In this document: piece after piece, positions 33,291-44,620 of the stretch
How the letters are laid out: every line of letters begins with the position of its first letter
Position numbering within the stretch: the first letter of the stretch is position 1
Assembly (NCBI RefSeq): GCF_949987515.2
Contig: NC_082687.1
Location: 20,630,148 to 20,694,147, forward strand
Direction: 5' to 3'
From: Delphinus delphis
Lineage: Eukaryota > Chordata > Mammalia > Artiodactyla > Delphinidae
Length of the DNA: 64,000 nt
The notes under the pieces: generated by a model
The model's database searches: none
What the model saw: only the letters and a program-made list of their open reading frames with translations
Told to the model about the DNA's origin: nothing
Translations under genes and position numbers: made by a program

Positions 33291-34515
33291 TGATCTTGTA
33301 TTTTTAACTATCTAGCCACTCTTTGACTTTTGACTAGAGAATTTAATATATCTATGTTTATAGTAATTATTGATAGGTAAGGACTTACTAAGGCCATCTT
33401 ATTGTTTCCTGGATGTTTTGTTGTTTCTTGTTCCTTTTTTCCTCTTTTGTTGCCTTTCTTTGTGAATTAGTGATACTCTGCAGTGGTATGTGATGATTTC
33501 CTTCTCTTTATATTTTCTGAATCTACTGTAGGTTTTTGCTTTGTGGTTCCATGAGGCTCACAGAAAATGTCTTATAGATACAACAGTCTATTTTATGTTG
33601 ATAACAATTTAACTTCCATCACATCCAAAAATACCTACTCTTTTACTCCCCTCTGTGAATTTTTGTATATGGTATTACAATTTACCTCTTTGAATATTGT
33701 TTATACATTAAAATTTTTATAGCTGCAGTTATTTTAATAATCTCATCCTTTAACCTTTATACTAAAGTTAACTGGTAACACACCACCATATCACACTATT
33801 AAAGTATTCTTACCTTAACTGTGTACTTACATTTACAACTCTATGGTGTATTTTCATGTTTTCATGGTATTATTTAGTGTTCTTCTATTTTAGCTTGAGG
33901 AACTCTTTTAGAATTTCTTCTAAGACAGATCTAGTGATGATGAACTCCCTCAGCTTTTGTTTTTTGAAAAGAGTTTTTATCTCTTCATTTAAGGACAAGT
34001 ATGGTGGATAGGATATGCTTGGTTGGCAGTTTTTCTTGTCTTTTCTTTTTTATTGAGCAATTTGAATATATCATCCCACTCTCTTCTGGCCTGTGAGGAT
34101 TCTGCTGCGAAATCAACTTTTAATCTTATGAGGGTTCTCTTGTAAGTTATAAGCTTCTCTCCTCTAGTTGAGTTTAAGATTCCTTGTTTTTGAGAGTTGA
34201 CAGTTTTACTATAAGGTGTTTTGGAGAAGAATTTTTTTTTTTGAGTTAAGTTCGTCTGGCGCCCTATGAGCTTCATGAACTTGGATATCCAAATCTCTCC
34301 CGAGATTTGGAAATTTCTCAGCCACTATTTATTTAAAAAAGCCTTCCATCTCTATCTTTTCCTTCTAAGACTCCATAATTCACAGAATGTTTCTTTTGTT
34401 GGTATCTATAGATCACATAGTCATTCTTCAACTCTTTTTATCTTTGCTCTCCTCTGAGTGTATATTTTCAACTTACTGTCTTCTAACTCACAGAAAATTT
34501 CTTCTGATCTGTTTA

Positions 34516-34843
34516 TTTATTTTCAAATTTATCCATTTATCTTTGGCTGCATTGGGTCTTCGCTGTTGCGTGCGGGCTTTTCTCTAGTTGCGGCAAGCGA
34601 GTGCTACTCCTCGTTGCGGTGCGCGGGCTTCTCATTGCGATGGCTTATCTTGTTGCGGAGCACGGGCTCTAGGTGCGTGGGCTTCAGCAGTTGTGGCTCG
34701 TGGCCTCTAGAGGACAGGCTCAGCAGTTGTGGCACACGGGCTTAGTTGTTCCGCGGCATGTGGGATCGTCCCAGACTAGGGCTCGAACCCGTGTCCCCTG
34801 CATTGGCAGGCGGATTCTTAACCACTGCACCACCAGGGAAGCC
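34516..34843 (-). mobile_element. CHR-type SINE, long form, antisense
   Basis: The T-rich start 'tttattttcaaatttatcc' is followed by the reverse complement of the long CHR SINE, ending at ccagggaagccc. The flanks cttctgatctgttta (34,501-34,515) and ctcttgatctgttta (34,844-34,858) are the target-site duplication. Confidence 0.94.
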
Positions 34844-34864
34844 CTCTTGATCTGTTTAGATATT

Positions 34865-35455
34865 GATGATGCTTATTGTGTTTCTTTTATTTTTCTTGTA
34901 ATATACTGAACATATAATATTATTTGAATTTAAGGTGTACAGCATGGTGATTTAATACATTTACATATTATACTATGATTGCCAATGTAGCAGTAGTTAT
35001 CACAGCTATCATGTCACATAATCATTATTTCTTTACTGTGTTTGGAAAAATTAAGATCTGGTCTATTAGCAAGTTTGATCATAATATGATACCATTGTTT
35101 ATGTTCACTATACATCAGATCTTTAAGAATTATTTACTATTAGTTAATGTTTGTACCCTTAAACAACATCTCTCCTATTCCCCACACCTCAGGCCCTGGT
35201 AACCAACATTCTACTCTTTGTTTTTATGAGTTTGGCTTTTTTTTAAATTTTATTTTACATATAAATGATATCACATAGCGTTTGTCTTTCTCTTTTTGAC
35301 TTATCTCAGCATAATTTACCCAAGGTACATCAATATAAAAAATGGTCGAATTTCCTTCTTTCTTATGGCTGAATAATATTCATTGTGTGTATGTATATAT
35401 ACGTATAGCTATCACATCTTTCTTATCCATTCATCTGCTGATGGATAAATACCAG
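34865..35455 (-). mobile_element. Old L1 3' end, antisense
   Basis: The minus strand reads an old L1 3' region. Plus cues are 'gaatttaaggtgtacagcat', 'ccctggtaaccaacattcta' and 'cttatggctgaataatattc'. It is followed directly by a rearranged younger L1 piece. Confidence 0.7.
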
Positions 35456-35715
35456 AACAGGATAAACACCTGCCCCTAGGTTCTTCAGAACCATTGTTTT
35501 TTTTTTTATATTCCATATATATGTGTTAGCATATGGTATTTGTTTTTCTCTTTCTGACTGTAGCTCTATTTACAATAGCCAGGACATGGAAGCAACCTAA
35601 GTGTCCATCGACAGATGACTGGATGAAGAAGATGTGGCACATACATACAATGGAATATTACTCAGCCATAAAAAGAAGCGAAATTGAGTTATTTGTAGTG
35701 AGGTGGATGGGCCGT
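35456..35715. mobile_element. Rearranged L1 3'-region fragment, two opposite halves
   Basis: About 35,470-35,560 is the antisense of the L1 3' UTR start (compare sense 63,515-63,605). About 35,562-35,712 is sense L1 just upstream of it (compare 63,366-63,490). The two halves face each other. There is no poly-A tail at either end and no clear flanking repeat, so this is not a standard complete insertion. Confidence 0.65.
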
Positions 35716-35772
35716 TGGATTTTTAAGAGAGATTTCTTTGAATCTACCAATGGCGGGCGTTGAGATAAGTAC

Positions 35773-35982
35773 TTTTTTTTTTTTTTTTTTGCGGTACGCG
35801 GGCCTCTCACTGTTGTGGCCTCTCCCGTTGCGGAGCACAGGCTCCGGACGCGCAGGCTCAGCGACCATGGCTCACGGGCCCAGCCACTCCACGGCATGTG
35901 GGATCTTCCCGGACCAGGGCACGAACCCGTGTCCCCTGCATCGGCAGGCGGACTCTCAACCACTGCGCCACCAGGGAAGCCC
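35773..35982 (-). mobile_element. SINE A, left edge of the tandem duplication
   Basis: Short-form CHR SINE in antisense with an uninterrupted T18 at 35,773-35,790. Short matching flanks taagtac (35,766-35,772) and taagtat (35,983-35,989) fit an ordinary insertion. Its private base is 'cagcgacc', where the other copies have 'cagcggcc'. Confidence 0.92.
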
Positions 35983-38262
35983 TAAGTATCTTATTTTTGA
36001 TGCTATTGTAAATTAGTTTATTTTTTCAGATGTTTTACTACTTGTGTGTAGAAATACAACTGATGATGTATGTTGATTTTATATACTGCAATTTTACCCA
36101 CTTTGTTGATTAGTTACAACATTTTGGGATTCCTTGGGATTTCTTATATACAAAATCATACCATCTTCAAATAATGAGAATTTTTGTTCTTCCTTTCTGA
36201 TTTGGGTGCCTTTCTTTGTCTTTCCTGATTGCCCCAGCTAATACTTCCAGTACTATACTGAATAAGAGTGATTCAGTGGGCATCACTGTCTTGTTCTTGA
36301 TCTTGGCAGAATAGCTTTTACCTTTTTACCATCGAGTATGATGTTAGCTGTGGGCTTGTTATGTATGGTCTTAATTACGTGGAGGTGTGTTCCCCCTATA
36401 CTCAATCTATTCAGAATTTTTCATCATAAAAGAATTGTATTTTGTCCAATGCTTTTTTCGGATCTATTGAAATGATTATGTTTTTATTTTTACTCTATTA
36501 ATGTGGTGTACCCCACATATTTTTTGTGTATGTTGAACCATTCTTACCTCTCAGTGATAAATCCCACTTGGACCCAGTGTATAATCCTTTTCATGTATTG
36601 TCGAATTTGCTAATATTTTGTTCAGAATTTTTGCATCTATATTAATCAGTTTTATTGGCCTCTAGTTTTCTTGTAGACTCATTGTCTGGCTTTGGTGTCA
36701 TGGAAATGCTGGCCTCATAGAACAAGTTTAGAAGTATTCCTTTCTCTTCAATTTTTTGGAAGAGTTTGAGAATCATTGGCATTAATTCTTCTTAATAGGT
36801 TTGATAGAATTCACCAGTAAAGTCATCTGGTCCTTGAGTTTTCTGTGTTGGGAATTTTTTGATAGCTGATTCAATCCCTTGTTATTGGTCTGTTCAGATT
36901 TTCTATTTCTTCCTGATTCAGTCTTTGTAGGTAGTGAATTTCTAGGAAGTATCAGTTTCTTCCTGAGTATCTAATTTGCTGGCATACAATTGTTCATAAT
37001 AGTCTCTTGTGATCCTATGTATTTCTGTAGTATCAGTTGTAGTGTCTGCTCTTTCATTTCTAATTTTGTGTCTTCTCTCTATTTTCCTAGTCTAGCTAAA
37101 AGTTTGTGAATTTTATATTTTTGAAAATCCAGCTTTTAGTTTGTTGATCCTTTCTATTGATTTTCTTGTATATGTTTTATTTATTTCCACTCTAGTCTTT
37201 ATGATATCCTTCCCTCTGCCAACTTGGGAATAAATTTCTTCTTTTTCTGCTTCCTTGAGGTGTAGAGTTAGATGTTTGAGAGCTTTCTAATTTCTTGTTG
37301 TATGCACTTATCACTATAAACTTTCCTCGATGAACTGCTTTTGCAGCATCTAATAGGTTTTGGTATGTTGTTTCCATTTTCGTTGGTTCTGAGATTTTAA
37401 AAAAATTTCCTTTGGCTTTCTTTTTTGACCTACTTAATTTTTTGGAAGTGTGCTGTTTAGTTTTCACATATTTATAGATTTTCCAGATGTCGTCTTGTTG
37501 ATTTCTAGTTTTCTATCACTGTGTTCAGATAGTTGGTATAATTTTGATCTTCTTAAATTTGCTAAGACATGTTTGTGTCCTATCATATGATCTATCCTGG
37601 AGTATGTTCCATGTGCACTTGAGCATAAGTTGTTGGATGTAATGTTCTACATATGCCTGTGAAGTCCATTTGGTGTAGTATATAGACCAGGGTTTTCTTG
37701 TTGATTTACTATATGCATGATCTATCCATTGCTGAGAGTGGAGTATTGAAGTCCCCTACTATTAATATATTGTCTATTTTTCCCTTCAGATCTGTATTTG
37801 CTTAATATATTTAGTTACTCTGATGTTGGCTGTGTATATTTATAGCTTCTTGATTTATTGACCCTTGTATCATTATATAATGACCTTCTTTGTGTCTTGA
37901 CGTTGCTTTTGGCTTAAAGTCTGTTTGTCTGATATGAGTATGGCTACCTCCACATTATTTGGCTTCTACTTGCATGGAATATAATCATCCATCTCTTTAC
38001 CCTGAGCCTATGTGTGTCTTTAAAGCTGAAATTAATGTCTTATATAAAGAACATAATTGGGTCTTATACATTTTTATCCAGCCAGCCACTCCATAGCTTT
38101 GATTTGTGAATTCAACCATTTACATTTAGAGTGATTTTTGATATGTAAGGACTTATTACTGCCATCTTATTAATTGCTTTCTGATTGTTTTATAACTCCA
38201 TTGTTTCCTTTTCCCCTCTGTGTCTACCTTTGTAAGTTGGTGCTTTACCATGTTGCTGTGTT
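35983..38262 (-). mobile_element. Antisense L1 ORF2 in copy 1
   Basis: The minus strand carries decayed ORF2 from its C-terminal side into the endonuclease-RT linker. The minus frame 37,192-37,467 reads AKGNFFKISEP and DAAKAVHRGKFI, a known L1 ORF2 signature. Interrupted frames show that it is dead. Confidence 0.85.
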
Positions 38263-38267
38263 TCCTT

Positions 38268-38483
38268 TCTTTTTTTTTTCTTTTTTTTTTTTTTGCGGTA
38301 CGCGGGCCTCTCACTGTTGTGGCCTCTCCCGTTGCGGAGCAAGGCTCCGGACGCACAGGCTCAGCGGCCATGGCTCACGGGCCCAGCCACTCCGCGGCAT
38401 GTGGGATCCTCCCAGACCAGGGCACGAACCGGCGTCCCCTGCATCGGCAGGAGGACTCCCAACCACTGCGCCACCAGGGAAGC
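38268..38483 (-). mobile_element. SINE D in copy 1
   Basis: Short-form CHR SINE, antisense, shared with 44,405-44,620, so it was present before the duplication. It has a 1-base loss ('gcggagcaaggctcc', where copy 2 has 'gcggagcacaggctcc'). Confidence 0.93.
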
Positions 38484-39050
38484 CCTCCAATGATTTTTAA
38501 TAACCAAAATTTACAAGATAAAGACCATATTCTCCATTATGGTTTTAAGTAGGACTCTCCCTCGTAGACAAAACTTCTGGTTTCAGGAAAGCCTCAGCTT
38601 AAAAAATGCAGATCTTTTCATCCCTACACAGGTGTCTATTTTATCCTGTTTCCCAAATTCCAGTCACTTGCACACTGAAGACAAATCAATGTTAATTAAT
38701 AGCTTCCTACTGACATTATAACTTAATATTTTCCAATGTGTTGACTCAGTTTCTTATTAATTTACTAATATTTTCCTTTATTTTTCTTTCAGTTCTATTG
38801 AGATATTATTGACTTACAGTACTGTAGAAATGGTGGGCGTACAGCATAATGACATATGTTGTAAAAGGATCAGCAAACAATTTAAATTTTAAAAAATTTA
38901 CTAAATACTTCATATGACAGTTTGGTAACCTCCATTTAAAACATAAGTTAAATTTACACAATTCATAACATTACATGAAATGGGCTGTGCAATTCTCAGT
39001 ATTATCTGGTGTTCTGAAATTTGTACATAAACCACAGCTGGGGAAGTGCT
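38484..39050. other. Unit interior, partly L1-derived, no gene seen
   Basis: About 38,780-38,880 is an antisense L1 3' tail piece ('gttctattgagatattattg', 'gtgggcgtacagcataatga'). The rest is AT-rich unique sequence shared with copy 2 (44,621-45,190). Confidence 0.55.
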
Positions 39051-40269
39051 AATTCATGAGACAAATTCTGCTCCTTTCTTCTTTCTTTTACTCCAGTAGT
39101 CGCCTCTGAGCCCTGTTAGCCTGGAGGCTGAATCTTCCGTGCCTTGGGGCAGGGCGAGTCACTCCCCTCAGAGGAGACCAGAAGGTCCTCCTGGAGAACG
39201 TGGACTGGGACATGGGTCAGTATCACCCAGGTTCCCCTAAGAGGTGAAACATCTGACTTGTAGGAGAAGGCTTCTTAGGAGGATGAAATGAAAGGTGTTC
39301 TGAACCTGGAGCCCTCCCCGCATCCCTTGTCCCATCATGAAGACAATTCTGAGGGGTTGGTCTGGAACATGCGTAGATGGTGGAGGTTGGGGGACAGTGC
39401 AGGCCTGGATTGGGCTCAGGTGAGGTGAGTTGGGTAGAGGCTGGGAGTCAGTGCTTAGCATTGGGGCACGTGTCCTTATGGTCATTTGGTGTGCCTGTGT
39501 GAATCCAAGTCCAGTTGTACTGGGAAGAGGATAAAGGCTGTGGATAATTCCACAGATCAGGTCTGAGTATCCTCAGAGGATAAAAGGAACCTGAGTCTTA
39601 CATTTTTGTGAGGAGGGGGTAGGTAGGAGGGGAAGATCTAGCAAAACAGGATGGAGACCCAGGCAGATCTCTTGCCTGCTGCCTGAGTTTGGATCCTGAT
39701 CACATTTATGTTTGACATTCTCTGGTCGGCATATTGAGTCTACACGTCAGTGCTCTGTGGTTGGTGACATGGTCCAGACCAGATGTCTTGGTGGCAAGCT
39801 GGGGAACGTCATAGGAGAAGCTCCCAGGCCTGTTGGCAATGATGTTTGAGGACTGACCAATGTGCTTCGCTGTAGGTTGTGAGGTTTAACGATATCCTCA
39901 TCCTTTAACTGGTCCACAAGTTGAGAGCAAAGAGCTCAGTACAGAGCTCTTGATGTAAGGCTGTGCATGGCAGATGGCCCTCATATCAAGTGTCTTGAGT
40001 GATGGATGACCTGTGACAACAAGTTCCTTGACAAATTTTTTTAGTGACTGTGTGCACAGTAATTGGCTTGGAAGGATGTGGGAGAAGACACCACAACTAT
40101 AAAGTACTTTTGAATTGCCTCTCAATCAAGAGAAAAAATAGAAGCAAACAAAAATATTTGGAACCTATGAAATTAGATTTCACTGTAAAAGAAAAATGAT
40201 CATTTTACACATGAAGAGGCACCCAACCTCAATGATGGTCAGGGGGAAATAAATTACAAAGCCAATGTA

Positions 40270-40532
40270 ATCATTTTCTTCTCTTATATAGAAAACGTAA
40301 AGTGCCTTTGTAGCGTCTCTTGTCAACATCAGTGGAAACAAGCCCTTTGATGTACTCTTGCAGGGAGTATACATGACTAATATCCCTTTTGAGGCAGTTT
40401 GTCCCCTCGTTTGCTTCCTCACATTCTGGACTTTAGGGGTTCTGTGGTGCTGATGTCTGTGTGATGATCTGGAAATTTGTTATGTCCTTCCACCTCTGGT
40501 CAATCTCCTTCAGGCATTGATAACTTGATTTC
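40270..40532 (-). pseudogene. Candidate exon B of a gene-like segment, copy 1 (stopped)
   Basis: The minus strand has a polypyrimidine tract and splice acceptor (ttcttctacttcag) ending at 40,533. After it the frame reads KSSYQCLKEIDQRWKDI and onward, until a TAA at 40,433-40,435. Copy 2 has AAA at the same codon (46,581-46,583), so one substitution stops this copy. The product is not recognised. It pairs with exon candidate A across a 242-bp intron. It could equally be non-coding duplicated DNA. Confidence 0.3.
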
Positions 40533-40774
40533 CTGAAGTAGAAGAAAAAAGGCAAAAAAAATCATATACACATTGAGACAAGACAGTGGAATAGAAGGAC
40601 GTGGAGTTCAAAAAGAAAAAGAAAACCAAACCACCAAATAGTTCTGTCTCATTACTTCAACCTCACGCTTCTCCCCCAGATAAATCCCAACTCCTGGAAA
40701 ACCACTCTGCTGAGGGAGCTGTCCTCTGGAGGTGGGGAGACTGTAAGGGAGGAGGCTAGAGGTGGGAAACTCAC

Positions 40775-40920
40775 CAGCAGGAGACCTGGCGACCAGGTAA
40801 CTTTTCAGAGCTCTTCCAGCCCAGAGAGTCCACCGTCCTTTGTGGGGATGGGGCTTCATTAGGGGTAGGAGTGCCCACCTGGATCTGGAGACTGTGGTCC
40901 CACGCAGATGGGACCAGGCA
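40775..40920 (-). pseudogene. Candidate exon A of a gene-like segment, copy 1
   Basis: On the minus strand, a ctgtag acceptor (40,921-40,926) precedes a 146-bp open stretch that ends at a good donor, CTGCTG|gtgagt (intron from 40,774). The frame continuing into exon B reads CLVPSAWDHSLQIQVGTPTP at the start and QVSCW at the junction. Three copies of this stretch exist in the window. I know no matching protein, and there is no promoter or start codon evidence. Confidence 0.3.
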
Positions 40921-41069
40921 CTACAGGTCCGAGGAGGGCTCAGTTGCTGCACCATCCTTCCCAGGTCCCTCTGTCCCAGGTCAGTCCAGCCTTGGGACCC
41001 AAGCCGGCTCATATTCTAGGGATAGCACAGCAGCCCGGGTCACTGAGGCCTGAGGGGAACACACGAGGC

Positions 41070-41909
41070 ATTGTTTTAAATTTAATTTTTATTTTATATT
41101 GCAGTTTACTTGATTTATCATATTGTGTTGTTTTAGGTGCTCAGCAGGTTGATTCAGTTGCACATAGACATATATATGTTCTTTATTCCTATTCTTCTCA
41201 ATATAGGTTATTAAAAAGTGTTGGGTGGAGTTCCCTGTGCTAAACAGTAGGTCCTTGTTGATGATCAATTTCATACATATTCCGGCATATATGCTAATCC
41301 CACCTTCTCATTTGTCCCTTCCTGCTACCTTTCCCCTTTGGTGAACACATGTTTGTTTTCTAAGTCAATGAGCCGGATATTGTTTTATAACTTGATTCCT
41401 TTGTATCAGTGTTTAAATTAGACCTATAAGTGATATCATGTGAGATTTCTCTTTCCTTTCTGACTTACTTCACTTAGTATGATCACTTCTAAGTCCATCC
41501 GTGTTGCTGCAAGTGGCATTATTTCCATTTTTATGGCTGAGCAGTATTCCATTGTCTATATGTACTCCCTCTTCTTTGTCCATTCATTGGTCTGTGAACA
41601 TTTTCTTTGCTTCCATGTCTTGGCCATTGAACATACGGATGCTACGGCCGTTGGGGTACGCAGGTGTTTTCGAACGCTGATTTTCTCTGGATATCTCCAA
41701 AGGAGTGGGACTGCTGGATCATCTGGTCTCTTTATTATTAATTTTTTAAGGAACCTCCATACTGTTGTGTATCGTGGCAGTGACCAGGTTCCATTTCCAC
41801 CAGCAGCGTAGGCAGGTTCCCTTTTCTCCACGCTCTCTCCGGCTCTTATTGTTTGTAGACATTTTGATGATGGCCATTGTGACTGGTCCGAGGTGATACC
41901 TCCTTGTAG
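41070..41909 (-). mobile_element. Antisense L1 3' end in copy 1
   Basis: Reverse complement of the L1 3' UTR and the end of ORF2. Plus cues are 'ttaggtgctcagcaggttga', 'cagtaggtccttgttgatga', 'ctgacttacttcacttagta', 'ccattttgatgatggc'-type text and 'tgactggtccgaggtgatac'. The same L1 insertion is in copy 2 and in the older third copy at 49,240-49,725. Confidence 0.88.
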
Positions 41910-42117
41910 TTTTTTTTAGTTTTTTTGCGGTACGCGGGCCTCTCACTGCTGCGGCCTCTCCCGTTGCGGAGCACAGGCTCCGGACACGCAGGCTCAGCGG
42001 CCATGGCTCACGGGCCCAGCCACTCCGCGGCATGTGGGATCTTCCCGGACCGGGGCACGAACCCGTGTCCCCTGCATGGGAGGCGGACTCTCAACCACTG
42101 TGCCACCAGGGAAGCCC
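41910..42117 (-). mobile_element. SINE B, hybrid at the duplication junction
   Basis: Short-form CHR SINE, antisense, between copies 1 and 2. Its left flank (cctccttgtagttt) is the left flank of SINE C, and its right flank (taagtatcttattttt) is the right flank of SINE A, so it has no target-site duplication of its own. Its poly-T is interrupted as in SINE C. It shares 'cagcggcc' and 'accggggc' with C but 'cccgtgtcc' with A, which puts the switch at about 42,052-42,064. Confidence 0.92.
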
Positions 42118-44404
42118 TAAGTATCTTATTTTTGATGCTATTGTAAATTAGTTTATTTTTTCAGATGTTTTACTACTTGTGTGTAGAAATACAACTGATG
42201 ATGTATTTTGATTTTATATACTGCAATTTTACCCACTTTGTTGATTAGTTACAACATTTTGGGATTCCTTGGGATTTCTTATATACAAAATCATACCATC
42301 TTCAAATAATGAGAATTTTTGTTCTTCCTTTCTGATTTGGGTGCCTTTCTTTGTCTTTCCTGATTGCCCCAGCTAATACTTCCAGTACTATACTGAATAA
42401 GAGTGATTCAGTGGTCATCACTGTCTTGTTCTTGATCTTGGCAGAATAGCTTTTACCTTATTACCATCGAGTATGATGTTAGCTGTGGGCTTGTTATGTA
42501 TGGTCTTAATTACGTGGAGGTGTGTTCCTCCTATACTCAATCTATTCAGAATTTTTCATCATAAAAGAATTGTATTTTGTCCAATGCTTTTTTCGGATCT
42601 ATTGAAATGATTATGATTTTTATTTTTACTCTATTAATGTGGTGTACCCCACATATTTATTTGTGTATGTTGAACCATTCTTACCTCTCAGTGATAAATC
42701 CCACTTGGCCCCAGTGTATAATCCTTTTAATGTATTGTCGAATTTGCTAATATTTTGTTCAGAATTTTTGCATCTATATTAATCAGTTTTATTGGCCTCT
42801 AGTTTTCTTGTAGACTCATTGTCTGGCTTTGGTGTCATGGAAATGCTGGCCTCATAGAACAAGTTTAGAAGTATTCCTTTCTCTTCAATTTTTTGGAAGA
42901 GTTTGAGAATCATTGGCATTAATTCTTCTTAATAGGTTTGATAGAATTCACCAATAAAGTCATCTGGTCCTTGAGTTTTCTGTGTTGGGAATTTTTTGAT
43001 TGCTGATTCAATCCCTTGTTATTGGTCTGTTCAGATTTTCTATTTCTTCCTGATTCAGTCTTTGTAGGTAGTGAATTTCTAGGAAGTATCAGTTTCTTCC
43101 TGAGTATCTAATTTGCTGGCATACAATTGTTCATAATAGTCTCTTGTGATCCTATGTATTTCTGTAGTATCAGTTGTAGTGTCTGCTCTTTCATTTCTAA
43201 TTTTGTGTCTTCTCTCTATTTTCCTAGTCTAGCTAAAAGTTTGTGAATTTTATATTTTTGAAAATCCAGCTTTTAGTTTGTTGATCCTTTCTATTGATTT
43301 TCTTGTATATGTTTTATTTATTTCCACTCTAGTCTTTATGATATCCTTCCCTCTGCCAACTTGGGAATAAATTTCTTCTTTTTCTGCTTCCTTGAGGTGT
43401 AGAGTTAGATGTTTGAGAGCTTTCTAATTTCTTGTTGTATGCACTTATCACTATAAACTTTCCTCGATGAACTGCTTTTGCAGCATCTAATAGGTTTTGG
43501 TATGTTGTTTCCATTTTCGTTGGTTCTGAGATTTTAAAAAAATTTCCTTTGGCTTTCTTTTTTGACCTACTTAATTTTTTGGAAGTGTGCTGTTTAATTT
43601 TCACATATTTATAGATTTTCCAGATGTCGTCTTGTTGATTTCTAGTTTTCTATCACTGTGTTCAGATAGTTGGTATAATTTTGATCTTCTTAAATTTGCT
43701 AAGTCATGTTTGTGTCCTATCATATGATCTATCCTGGAGTATGTTCCATGTGCACTTGAGCATAAGTTTTTGGATGTAATGTTCTACATATGCCTGTGAA
43801 GTCCATTTGGTGTAGTATATAGACCAGGGTTTTCTTGTTGATTTACTATATGCATGATCTATCCATTGCTGAGAGTGGAGTATTGAAGTCCCCTACTATT
43901 AATATATTGTCTATTTTCCCCTTCAGATCTGTATTTGCTTAATATATTTAGTTACTCTGATATTGGCTGTGTATATTTATAGCTTCTTGATTTATTGACC
44001 CTTGTATCATTATATAACGACCTTCTTTGTGTCTTGTCATTGCTTTTGGCTTAAAGTCTGTTTGTCTGATATGAGTATGGCTACCTCCACATTATTTGGC
44101 TTCTACTTGCATGGAATATAATCATCCATCTCTTTACCCTGAGCCTATGTGTGTCTTTAAAGCTGAAATTAATGTCTTATATAAAGAACATAATTGGGTC
44201 TTATACATTTTTATCCAGCCAGCCACTCCATAGCTTTGATTTGTGAATTCAACCATTTACATTTAGAGTGATTTTTGATATGTAAGGACTTATTACTGCC
44301 ATCTTATTAATTGCTTTCTGATTGTTTTATAACTCCATTGTTTCCTTTTCCCCTCTGTGTCTACCTTTGTAAGTTGGTGCTTTACCATGTTGCTGTGTTT
44401 CCTT

Positions 44405-44620
44405 TCTTTTTTTTTTCTTTTTTTTTTTTTTGCGGTACGCGGGCCTCTCACTGTTGTGGCCTCTCCCGTTGCGGAGCACAGGCTCCGGACGCGCAGGCTC
44501 AGCGGCCATGGCTCACGGGCCCAGCCACTCCGCGGCATGTGGGATCCTCCCAGACCAGGGCACGAACCGGCGTCCCCTGCATCGGCAGGAGGACTCCCAA
44601 CCACTGCGCCACCAGGGAAG
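44405..44620 (-). mobile_element. SINE D' in copy 2
   Basis: Counterpart of SINE D with the same flanks and the same interrupted T-run. It keeps the two bases lost in copy 1 context and a 'gacgcgcag' where copy 1 has 'gacgcacag', a CpG change. Confidence 0.93.

Larger units (their letters stand above)
31900..34500 (-). mobile_element. Old L1, antisense, ORF2 to 5' side, interrupted
   Basis: The minus strand carries L1 ORF2 and then ORF1-side sequence. Plus-strand cues are 'gtagaattcaccagtgaagc' (31,919), 'taaatttgctaagacttgtt' (32,599), 'tttaggtgtacagc' insertion text (33,213) and 'ctcttctggcctgtgaggat' (34,081). Two L1 3' ends (32,205-32,575 sense and 33,166-33,290 antisense) and a local triplication (31,979-32,030) interrupt it. 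It is non-functional. Confidence 0.75.
35983..41909. repeat. Tandem duplication, copy 1 (without edge SINEs)
   Basis: Aligns from end to end with 42,118-48,057. The offset is 6,135 at the left, 6,137 at 37,192, 6,141 at 39,237 and 6,148 from 40,608 to the right end, so only small insertions and deletions separate the copies. In the first 600 bases I counted about eight differences (about 1.3 percent). It contains an antisense L1 (to about 38,262), SINE D, a gene-like minus-strand segment (about 39,050-41,070) and an antisense L1 3' end (about 41,070-41,909). Confidence 0.95.

Noticed and set aside
37192..37467. Repeated minus-strand frame at 37,192 and 43,329 as a host gene
   Set aside because: The peptide contains the AKGNFFKISEP and DAAKAVHRGKFI signatures of L1 ORF2, so it is a retrotransposon remnant carried by the duplication.
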